The notes beneath the pieces are model-generated. The model was given only the letters and a program-made list of their open reading frames with translations. It did no database searches and was not told the origin of the DNA. From Neisseria sicca (GTDB lineage: Bacteria; Pseudomonadota; Gammaproteobacteria; Burkholderiales; Neisseriaceae), in assembly GCF_017753665.1 (NCBI RefSeq), contig NZ_CP072524.1:434001-498000 (forward strand): a DNA stretch of 64,000 nt, given 5' to 3'. How positions within the stretch are numbered: position 1 is the stretch's first letter; each line of letters opens with the position of its first letter. Made by a program: the position numbers and the translations under genes. Shown piece by piece: positions 15,697 through 21,987 of the stretch.

Positions 15697-15713
15697 CATA
15701 ATTCTCGATTATG
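15697..15713. promoter_or_regulatory. Candidate operator CATAAT-N5-ATTATG over the HTH start codon
   Basis: Perfect 6-bp inverted repeat whose right half overlaps the ATG at 15711. Such placement fits autorepression by the HTH protein. Inference only. Confidence 0.3.
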
Positions 15714-16076
15714 CATACCGAACAAGACAAAATTGATTTCAGCGAACGCTTGAAAACCGCAATCAGGCTGGCGGGTTTGGATAATCTTTCCAACGCCAGC
15801 CTTGCCAACCGCTTTAATCTGCGCCATCCCAATCAATCCGTCAGTACGCAGGCTTTCCATCATTGGTTGGTCGGACGTTCGATTCCGACGCCCGATAAAA
15901 TCGAAACGCTGGCGAAATGGCTGGATACCAGCGGAGAATGGCTGCGGCACGGACGAATGTTGGAAGAAGGTGGGGCAGTTTCCCCGCAAGAGGCGTTGTT
16001 GTTGAAATATTTCCGCGCGCTGTCGCCGGAAAAGCAGGAGGCGTTGATTACTTTGCTTCATAAAGCGGAGGATTGA
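15711..16076 (+). CDS. Small HTH-type transcriptional regulator
   Basis: A 121-residue protein. Residues about 8-70 (DFSERLKTAIRLAGL ... NASLANRFN ... VSTQAFHHWLVGRSIPTPDKIETLAKWL) form a Cro/C1-like helix-turn-helix fold with the recognition helix around VSTQAFHHWLVG. The C-terminal third (SPQEALLLKYFRALSPEKQEALITLL) is helical and may dimerise. It diverges from the surface lipoprotein gene with 144 bp between them, so it may regulate the lipoprotein-Slam pair. Equally it may be an unrelated conserved regulator. There is no clear ribosome-binding site ahead of the ATG, so the message may be near-leaderless. Confidence 0.75.
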   Translation: MHTEQDKIDFSERLKTAIRLAGLDNLSNASLANRFNLRHPNQSVSTQAFHHWLVGRSIPTPDKIETLAKWLDTSGEWLRHGRMLEEGGAVSPQEALLLKYFRALSPEKQEALITLLHKAED

Positions 16077-16087
16077 GTTTTAATCAC

Positions 16088-16133
16088 AAAAAGGTCGTCT
16101 GAAAACGGAAATCTCGTTTTCAGACGACCTTTT
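16088..16133. terminator. Bidirectional terminator (inverted DUS pair)
   Basis: AAAAAGGTCGTCTGAAAACG pairs with CGTTTTCAGACGACCTTTT between the convergent HTH and clpA genes, with T-runs on both strands. Confidence 0.8.
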
Positions 16134-16143
16134 GCCTTATCCG

Positions 16144-18429
16144 TCAAACCGCTGCTGCTTCAGGTTTGGCTTTGTTTTTCTTGAATTTCAACACGGCTTC
16201 TTCTTTTGCCGCATCCCAGTCTATCCGCACGAAGCCGCCGTCGGCGAGTTTGCCGAACAGGAGTTCGTCGGCGAGCGGTTTGCGGATTTTTTCCTGAATC
16301 AGGCGGTGCATCGGGCGCGCGCCCATTTGCGGGTCGAAACCTTTTTCCGCCAGATATTTGCGCAATGCCGGTGTGAATTCGGCTTCGACTTTTTTGTCGA
16401 GGAGCTGGTGTTCGAGCTGGAGCAGGAATTTGTCCACGACTTTGGCGATGACGGGTTCGGACAAGGGTGCAAACGGGATAATCGCGTCCAAGCGGTTGCG
16501 GAACTCTGGCGTGAAGAGTTTGTTGATCGCCTGCATTTCGTCGCCGCGTTCGCGTTTGGCGGTAAAGCCGAGGCTGGGGCGGCTGAGGCTTTCCGCGCCT
16601 GCGTTGGTGGTCATGATCAGGATGACGTTGCGGAAATCGGCACTCTTGCCGTTGTTGTCGGTCAGTTTGCCTGCGTCCATGACTTGCAGGAGGACGTTGA
16701 AAATGTCGGGATGGGCTTTTTCGATTTCGTCCAAGAGCAACACACAATGCGGATGTTTGTTGGCGGCTTCGGTCAAAAGACCGCCCTGGTCGAAGCCAAC
16801 GTAGCCCGGCGGCGCGCCGATGAGGCGCGATACGGCGTGTGGCTCCATGTATTCGGACATGTCGAAACGTTGCAGCGGTACGCCCATCGAGTAGGCAAGC
16901 TGTTTGGCGACTTCGGTTTTGCCGACGCCGGTCGGGCCGGAGAAGAGGAAGCTGCCTATGGGTTTGTCGGGCAGGGCGAGGCCGGAGCGCGACATTTTGA
17001 CGGCGGCAACCAGCGCGTCGATGGCGTTTTCTTGACCGTAAACCATGTTTTTCAAATCGCGACCGAGGAATTGCAGCACTTGTTTGTCGTCGTTCGATAC
17101 GGTTTTTTCAGGAATCCGCGCGACTTTGGCGATGACGGTTTCGATTTGCGCTTTGCCGATGACTTTTTTCTGTTTGGATTTGGGCAAAATCCGTTGCGCC
17201 GCGCCTGCTTCGTCCATTACGTCGATGGCTTTGTCGGGCAGGAAACGCTCGTTGATGTAGCGCGCGGAGAGTTCGGCGGCGGCTTCGAGTGCACCTTGCG
17301 TGTAGCGCACTTGGTGGAAGCCTTCGAACATCGGTTTCAAGCCGCGCAGGATTTGCACGGTTTCGGCGACGGTGGGTTCGACCACGTCGATTTTTTGGAA
17401 GCGGCGGCTTAGGGCATGGTCTTTGTCGAAAATAGTGCGGTATTCGTCGTAGGTGGTCGCGCCGATGCAGCGCAGCGAACCTTTTGCCAGCGCCGGTTTG
17501 AGCAGGTTGGATGCGTCCATCGTGCCGCCGCTCGTGCTGCCTGCGCCGATGATGGTGTGGATTTCGTCGATAAACAAAATGGCTTGCGGGATTTTTTCGA
17601 GCTGCTTCAAGACGGATTTGACCCGAGCTTCAAAGTCGCCGCGGTATTTTGTACCCGCCAAAAGCGAACCCATATCCAGCGCGTACACTTCGGCCTCTTT
17701 GAGCGCGTCGGGAATATCGCCGTTGACGATTTGATGCGCCAAGCCTTCCGCCAGCGCAGTTTTGCCCACGCCTGCTTCGCCGACCAAAAGCGGATTGTTT
17801 TTGCGGCGGCGGCACAGGATTTGCACCAGCCTTTCCATTTCGTGTTTTCTGCCGATTAAGGGGTCGATGCGGCCGGCTTTGACTTCGGTGTTGAGGTTTA
17901 CAGTGTAGTCCGACAGCGAGCCGCTTTTCGATTCGACAGGGTCGTCTGAATCATTGTCGGGGTCGTCTGAAAAGCCTTTGTGTTTATCATCTTCGGTTGC
18001 GCCGTGGGCAATGCAGCGCAAAACTTCAAAACGCGTAACCGATTGCAGCTTGAGGAAATAGACGGCGTGGCTGTCGGTTTCGCTCATCAGCGCCACCAAA
18101 ACGTCCAACGGCTCGACCAAGCCTTTGCCTGCGGATTGGGTATGCACCATCGCCCGCTGGATGACGCGTTGGAAGCCGAGCGTGGGCTGGGTTTCGACCG
18201 TATCTAAAAGGTGGTCGGGAATCTGCGGGGTATTTTCGGCAACGCTGGCGGCGAGCTGTTCGGACAACACTTTCAAATCTGCGCCGCAGAGCTTGAGGAC
18301 GTTGGGGACGGAGGCGTCTTCTTCGATTAACACCAAAAGCAGATGCTCGAGGCTGATAAATTCATAATGAGCCTTACGCGCCTCGCGGTAAAGCTGCTGC
18401 AAAATCTGTTCCAATTCGGGTGAAAGCAT
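16144..18429 (-). CDS. clpA: ATP-dependent Clp protease ATP-binding subunit ClpA
   Basis: A 761-residue AAA+ unfoldase that feeds ClpP. The N-domain (about 1-145) is the double Clp_N fold. D1 has Walker A GEAGVGKTA and Walker B ILFIDEIHT. D2 has Walker A GPTGVGKTE and Walker B VLLLDEIEKAH. There is no long middle coiled coil, which separates it from ClpB. I start at ATG 18429, which has AGGAGA upstream; six extra codons further up are unlikely. Odd point: the linker between the N-domain and D1 contains two DUS (17938-17950 and near 17960-17971) translated as SDDP...SDDP. It lies directly downstream of clpS (1-bp gap), so they are co-expressed, as in many proteobacteria. Confidence 0.95.
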   Translation of the reverse strand: MLSPELEQILQQLYREARKAHYEFISLEHLLLVLIEEDASVPNVLKLCGADLKVLSEQLAASVAENTPQIPDHLLDTVETQPTLGFQRVIQRAMVHTQSAGKGLVEPLDVLVALMSETDSHAVYFLKLQSVTRFEVLRCIAHGATEDDKHKGFSDDPDNDSDDPVESKSGSLSDYTVNLNTEVKAGRIDPLIGRKHEMERLVQILCRRRKNNPLLVGEAGVGKTALAEGLAHQIVNGDIPDALKEAEVYALDMGSLLAGTKYRGDFEARVKSVLKQLEKIPQAILFIDEIHTIIGAGSTSGGTMDASNLLKPALAKGSLRCIGATTYDEYRTIFDKDHALSRRFQKIDVVEPTVAETVQILRGLKPMFEGFHQVRYTQGALEAAAELSARYINERFLPDKAIDVMDEAGAAQRILPKSKQKKVIGKAQIETVIAKVARIPEKTVSNDDKQVLQFLGRDLKNMVYGQENAIDALVAAVKMSRSGLALPDKPIGSFLFSGPTGVGKTEVAKQLAYSMGVPLQRFDMSEYMEPHAVSRLIGAPPGYVGFDQGGLLTEAANKHPHCVLLLDEIEKAHPDIFNVLLQVMDAGKLTDNNGKSADFRNVILIMTTNAGAESLSRPSLGFTAKRERGDEMQAINKLFTPEFRNRLDAIIPFAPLSEPVIAKVVDKFLLQLEHQLLDKKVEAEFTPALRKYLAEKGFDPQMGARPMHRLIQEKIRKPLADELLFGKLADGGFVRIDWDAAKEEAVLKFKKNKAKPEAAAV

Positions 18430-18430
18430 A

Positions 18431-18742
18431 TTAAATCTCCTCGACAATACATTGCAGCGGATGCCCTTCGGCTTTTGCCCGTTGCATGACCTGCTGCTGC
18501 TTGGTTTGGGCGATGTCCCGTGTGTAAGTGCCGCACAAGCCTTTGCCTTCGTGATGAACCAACAGCATCACCGCCACCGCCTGCTCCTGTCCGAGCATGA
18601 AGATTTCGGTCAGGATTTCGACGACAAATTCCATCGTGGTGTAATCGTCGTTCAGCAAAAATACGCCGTAACGTTTCGGCGGGGCGGTTTTTTGGTCGCT
18701 TAAAAGTGTATCGGATTCGTGATGTGTGTTTGGGTTGTTCAT
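18431..18742 (-). CDS. clpS: ATP-dependent Clp protease adaptor ClpS
   Basis: A 103-residue adaptor for N-end-rule substrates. The core RYGVFLLNDDYTTMEFVVEIL holds the ND motif that binds the substrate N-terminus. It continues VMLLVHHEGKGLCGTYTRDIA and ends in AEGHPLQCIVEE, all typical of ClpS. I start it at ATG 18742 (MNNPNTHH). The longer frame begins with a translated DUS (GRLKTN) and is not credible. It would deliver substrates to ClpA, encoded immediately downstream. Confidence 0.94.
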   Translation of the reverse strand: MNNPNTHHESDTLLSDQKTAPPKRYGVFLLNDDYTTMEFVVEILTEIFMLGQEQAVAVMLLVHHEGKGLCGTYTRDIAQTKQQQVMQRAKAEGHPLQCIVEEI

Positions 18743-19053
18743 AAATATTTGGCTTTGTGGAAGAGGATTTGTTTTCAGACGACCTTGTGAAAGGTTTGAT
18801 ATCAAATGAATCTATAAATAAAGTGATTATAAGGTTTATTTCGATTTCTGTTGTATTTTGGTCGGTTTCCGCCATTTTCGCACTTTTTCCCTTGTATGGC
18901 TTGACGTTTTGGCTTAACAAATGTAAAAAGACGGTTAAGCAGAAGCCGGCACTCGACCAAGTATATAAAGCTAGGGAGAAACGCTGAACGTTTAAGTTTG
19001 CTGTATGCCTTATTTTGCTGATTTTGTTAATTTTTAAGTATAGGAAGTTTCTA
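18743..19053. other. Intergenic region upstream of clpS and the cold-shock gene
   Basis: 311 bp, AT-rich, no coding frame supported. One DUS at 18773-18785 close to clpS. A sigma-70-like promoter facing the cold-shock gene is listed separately. The region between it and the cold-shock ATG would be a long untranslated leader. Confidence 0.5.
18901..18929 (+). promoter_or_regulatory. Candidate promoter for the cold-shock gene
   Basis: TTGACG (18901-18906), 17-bp spacer, TAAAAA (18924-18929). It would give a 5' leader of about 115-120 nt, as is usual for cold-shock mRNAs. By-eye prediction. Confidence 0.35.
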
Positions 19054-19257
19054 ATGGCAACCGGTATCGTAAAATGGTTTAACGACGCTAAAGGTTTTGG
19101 TTTCATCACTCCTGACGAAGGCGGCGAAGATCTGTTCGCTCACTTCTCAGCGATCAACATGGAAGGTTTCAAAACCCTGAAAGAAGGCCAACGCGTGTCT
19201 TTCGACGTAACCACCGGCCCTAAAGGCAAACAAGCTGCTAACATTCAGGCTGCTTAA
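19054..19257 (+). CDS. Cold-shock protein, CspA family
   Basis: A 67-residue single cold-shock domain. RNP1 is KGFGFITP and RNP2 is DLFAHFS, the RNA-binding surface; the aromatic residues Trp, Phe and His are in place. It would act as an RNA chaperone in the cytoplasm. Start at ATG 19054 (MATGIVKWF) with AGGAAG upstream; the longer frame from 19015 adds a hydrophobic extension not found in this family. It is followed by a strong hairpin terminator. I leave the symbol blank because Csp paralogues cannot be told apart here. Confidence 0.95.
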   Translation: MATGIVKWFNDAKGFGFITPDEGGEDLFAHFSAINMEGFKTLKEGQRVSFDVTTGPKGKQAANIQAA

Positions 19258-19284
19258 TTAAACGTGCGGCTTATGCCGTAGAAT

Positions 19285-19316
19285 AATGGCGGGATTGATT
19301 CCCCGCCATTTTTTAT
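19285..19316 (+). terminator. Rho-independent terminator of the cold-shock gene
   Basis: AATGGCGGG pairs with CCCGCCATT, followed by TTTTTATT, 28 bp after the stop. Confidence 0.85.
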
Positions 19317-19339
19317 TGTCTATGAGAAACGGAATCCAT

Positions 19340-19564
19340 ATGGCAGAAGACAAACAAAATGCCGCCTACGAAAACGCCCTGCGGCAGTTGGACGAACTCA
19401 TCGCGCATCTGCGTAGCAGCGGGGAAGTCAGCTGCACGGTGGCGGAACAAGAAGACCTGATGCTGATACGGCTTGCCGATTTGAAAATCGATTTGAGGCC
19501 GAATGATGAAAAGGCGATAGCGGATATTGACCGGTTTTACCGCCGCCATTTGGGGGGCAAGTAA
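19340..19564 (+). CDS. Small conserved hypothetical protein
   Basis: About 74 residues beginning MAEDKQNAAYENALRQLDEL. It is charged and predicted helical, with no signal peptide or cysteine. The first 30 residues superficially recall the exonuclease VII small subunit (heptad pattern in NALRQLDELIAHLRS), but the rest does not fit and I do not assign it. The frame is open back to 19286, but that overlaps the cold-shock terminator. ATG 19322 is an alternative start. GGAA lies 6 bp before 19340. Flanked by terminators on both sides, so it is probably monocistronic. Function unknown. Confidence 0.55.
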   Translation: MAEDKQNAAYENALRQLDELIAHLRSSGEVSCTVAEQEDLMLIRLADLKIDLRPNDEKAIADIDRFYRRHLGGK

Positions 19565-19600
19565 AAACAGTTTCAGGTTTTAAGAAATTGAAAATGCAAA

Positions 19601-19636
19601 AAATAAACGGCACACCTTGGCGTGCCGTTTATTTTT
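19601..19636. terminator. Bidirectional terminator
   Basis: AAATAAACGGCAC pairs perfectly with GTGCCGTTTATTT over an 8-base loop, with A and T runs at the ends. It separates the convergent hypothetical gene and the STAS-like gene. Confidence 0.85.
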
Positions 19637-19640
19637 GAGA

Positions 19641-20000
19641 TTAAGGTTTGAGGTTGCTTGCCAGCAGCCATTCTTGAGCCTTTGTAGCATCATCAAAATA
19701 TTTGGGGTGTTGGTTGGTCAAGAGGCTGGAGAGGCGTGCGCCGAGTTTGATCCAGATGTCATCTGTAATGACGGCAACCCGACCGAAGTCGTTTTCGTGT
19801 TGATTGAGGAATTTTATTTGTTCCACCGCCATATCGATGGTGAAGTCTTTCAGCATGGACAAATCCAAGAGTATGTCGGGCAGGTGGATTTTTTGTTTGC
19901 TTTCCAACAGGGCGGATTCGAGTTGGCGGAAGTCGTCCAGCGTAAACTCGTTGTACAACGCTACATTCAAACCATAAGACTGCTCTCGGATGGAAATCAT
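19641..20000 (-). CDS. STAS/SpoIIAA-like protein
   Basis: About 119 residues beginning MISIREQSYG. The sequence alternates strands and helices as in the SpoIIAA-like (DUF3478) group: LNVALYNEFTLDDFRQLESALL, then DILLDLSMLKDFTIDMAVEQIKFL, then GRVAVITDDIW. It is cytoplasmic, with no membrane segment. AAGGAG stands 6 bp before the ATG at 20000; an adjacent ATG at 20003 is possible. It follows the DMT transporter gene on the same strand with about 23 bp between, so they are probably co-transcribed. The family has no settled role; lipid or anion binding has been suggested for relatives. Confidence 0.65.
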   Translation of the reverse strand: MISIREQSYGLNVALYNEFTLDDFRQLESALLESKQKIHLPDILLDLSMLKDFTIDMAVEQIKFLNQHENDFGRVAVITDDIWIKLGARLSSLLTNQHPKYFDDATKAQEWLLASNLKP

Positions 20001-20023
20001 CATGCTCTCCTTGTTTGAGGACG

Positions 20024-20917
20024 TTAATGTCCGGAAAACCATTTTTTAATCGCAACCGGCCGGATACCGCTCAATACGCCGCTTGCTACAATAATAATCA
20101 TACCAAAGGTTTCCTGCCAAGTAACGCTATCTCCTAAAAACATTACGCCTGACAATGCGGAGAAAACGACAGTCAGGTAGGACAGTGAAGCGACAGTGAA
20201 TTTGTTGCCGACTTTATAAGCGCGGGTCATGCAGAGTTGGGCGATGGTTGCGGACAGCCCGATACCTGCCAAGTAGGGTAATGCCTCGGCAGATAAGGAA
20301 TGCCAGCCGGTCAGCGTCGCCCAAACCGCCGACATGGCGACGCTGGTTACCGACAGGTAAAAAACGACCCGCCAGCCCGGTTCGCCAAGCAGGGACAATT
20401 CGCGTACCTGTAAATACGCCCAGCCCGACATCGCTCCGCCTGCCAAGCCTGCCAATGCGGCAATTTCTTGTCCGCCTTTGAACGAAGGGTTTAGCAGTAG
20501 GACGACACCGATAAAGCCGAATACCAATATTGCCTGCGTATAAAATGCAATCCGTTCTTTTAAAATCAAAAATGAGAATACGGCCAAAAAAATCGACGAG
20601 GTGTAGCTTAAGGTTACGCCTGTTGCCAGTGGCAGGTGGGTAACGGCATAAAACAGGCACAACATCGCCGCTGCGCCGATGACGCTGCGGTTGAGATGGA
20701 TTTTCCAATACCGCGTGGCAAATGTGTCTCCCCGCATTTTCGCTATGGCGGCAAGCATGACGGCTGCAAAACTCATGCGCCAGAAAACCAATTCGCCGCT
20801 GCTGAAGCCGAATTTTCCCGCTGCCGCTTTGATGCAGAGGTTCATGACGGTAAAACCGAGTGTGGCGATGATAATCCATGCGGAACCGAGCGGATCCTTA
20901 GTCGCGGTTTGGTTCAT
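20024..20917 (-). CDS. DMT superfamily (EamA) transporter
   Basis: A 297-residue inner-membrane protein with ten hydrophobic segments in two EamA repeats, each of five. The first repeat ends FLILKERIAFYTQAILVFGF and the second FLGDSVTWQETFGMIIIVASG, the matching E/D-containing turns of the family. The substrate cannot be named: DMT proteins export amino acids, nucleosides, drugs or other metabolites. Start ATG 20917 lacks a strong ribosome site. Upstream lies a DUS hairpin; downstream is the STAS-like gene. Confidence 0.85.
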   Translation of the reverse strand: MNQTATKDPLGSAWIIIATLGFTVMNLCIKAAAGKFGFSSGELVFWRMSFAAVMLAAIAKMRGDTFATRYWKIHLNRSVIGAAAMLCLFYAVTHLPLATGVTLSYTSSIFLAVFSFLILKERIAFYTQAILVFGFIGVVLLLNPSFKGGQEIAALAGLAGGAMSGWAYLQVRELSLLGEPGWRVVFYLSVTSVAMSAVWATLTGWHSLSAEALPYLAGIGLSATIAQLCMTRAYKVGNKFTVASLSYLTVVFSALSGVMFLGDSVTWQETFGMIIIVASGVLSGIRPVAIKKWFSGH

Positions 20918-20984
20918 TTTGATATTAATGGATAGATGAGGCGTTCATTATAATGATGTAGGGGTCTTCGGGGAATAAATATTT

Positions 20985-21029
20985 AAAAAGGTCGTCTGAA
21001 AAGTATATCTTGTTTTCAGACGACCTTTT
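20985..21029. terminator. Inverted DUS pair after the hemolysin III gene
   Basis: AAAAAGGTCGTCTGAAAA pairs with TTTTCAGACGACCTTTT. It lies just beyond the hemolysin III-family stop at 21036 and ahead of the DMT transporter gene on the same strand. Confidence 0.7.
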
Positions 21030-21035
21030 GACGGA

Positions 21036-21668
21036 TTAAAGAACATAGAAATAAATACAGAGAAACTGCGCTATGCTGCCGCCAAGGACGAATAGGTGCC
21101 AGATGCCGTGTCCGTGTTTGATTTTGGCATCATTAACGAACCAATAAATGCCTGCGCTGTATAAAATACCGCCCAACGTCAGCCAAAACAGCCCGGCAAA
21201 GGGAAGGGCTCGGACCAGTGGCGATACGGCAATTAAAATCAGCCAACCCATAATGACGTAAATCATCATGGAGAGCAGCCGTTTTTTGCTTTTCCTGCCG
21301 ATAGTCAGTTCTTGAATAATGCCGAAGAGTGCCAAGCTCCAAGATACGCCGAATAATGACCACCCCCAGCCGCCTTTAAGGGGTATCAGCGTAAACGGGG
21401 TATAGCTGCCCGCAATCAGCAGGTAAATCATGCAGTGGTCCACTTTTTGCAAAATCGCTTTGATTTTGGGCTGGGGAATGCTGTGGTAAAGCGTGGAGCC
21501 AAGATAGAGCAGGATCAGGCAGATGCCGTAGGTGAGTGCCGAGGCAAGTTGGTAGGGACCGTTTGCCTTGACTGTCATCAGCACTAATGCCGCCACTGCT
21601 AGCATCGAGCCTGCCAAATGGCTGTACGCATTGAAACGTTCACCGTGATACATAAGAGTAATTCTCAT
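21036..21668 (-). CDS. trhA: Hemolysin III family (PAQR/TrhA-like) membrane protein
   Basis: A 210-residue protein with seven predicted membrane segments. It carries the zinc-site residues of the family: YLGSTLYHSIP in TM2, VDHCMIYLLIAGSYTPFTL (Asp-His of TM3), and HGIWHLFVLGGSIAQF near the C-terminus. Relatives in E. coli (YqfA/TrhA) are linked to membrane energetics; the hemolysin name is historical. ATG 21653 (MYHGERFN) is an alternative start, closer to the usual N-terminus of the family. It stands alone between DUS hairpins. Confidence 0.88.
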   Translation of the reverse strand: MRITLMYHGERFNAYSHLAGSMLAVAALVLMTVKANGPYQLASALTYGICLILLYLGSTLYHSIPQPKIKAILQKVDHCMIYLLIAGSYTPFTLIPLKGGWGWSLFGVSWSLALFGIIQELTIGRKSKKRLLSMMIYVIMGWLILIAVSPLVRALPFAGLFWLTLGGILYSAGIYWFVNDAKIKHGHGIWHLFVLGGSIAQFLCIYFYVL

Positions 21669-21987
21669 TTCTTTAGGTGTAGAAAGTGTACGCGAAAGGC
21701 AAAGGCGGGGCTAGGATAAAAGGATAAAGATAAGTTAAGGTTGTCTGAAAAAACAAATCTTGGTTTCAGATGACCTTTTGATGTGTAGAGAGCCATTTGT
21801 GCTGGATTCGAATAGAGAAGAAACCGTATGTGCGATTGCCTGTTGGCTAAGTTGATTCATATCGACAAGCAGAACAAAAGAAATAGGTTCTTGATTGAAA
21901 GTTGTCTCAAAACCAAAAACAGAGGTCGTCTGAAAATCGAAAAACAGGTTTTCAGACGACCTCTTGCTTTTCCTTTAAAACTAACCG
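21669..21987. other. Intergenic region with two DUS hairpins
   Basis: No gene supported. It contains a degenerate inverted DUS pair at about 21738-21779 (aggttgtctgaaa / tttcagatgacct, both arms mutated at DUS core bases) and an intact pair at 21921-21965 that ends the glnD transcript. Confidence 0.6.
21921..21965. terminator. Inverted DUS pair, glnD terminator
   Basis: AGAGGTCGTCTGAAAA pairs with TTTTCAGACGACCTCTT, 23 bp after the glnD stop (minus strand). Confidence 0.7.

Noticed and set aside
16132..17412. 426-codon plus-strand frame opposite clpA
   Set aside because: Antisense shadow: its residues mirror the ClpA codons and it lacks any ribosome site or domain.
18327..19109. 260-codon minus-strand frame spanning clpS and the csp leader
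   Set aside because: Runs in the wrong frame through clpS and clpA; the real genes have full family motifs.
19340..19564. Exonuclease VII small subunit (xseB)
   Set aside because: Only the first heptads look similar. The C-terminal half does not fit and xseA is elsewhere in the window, so I left it unnamed.
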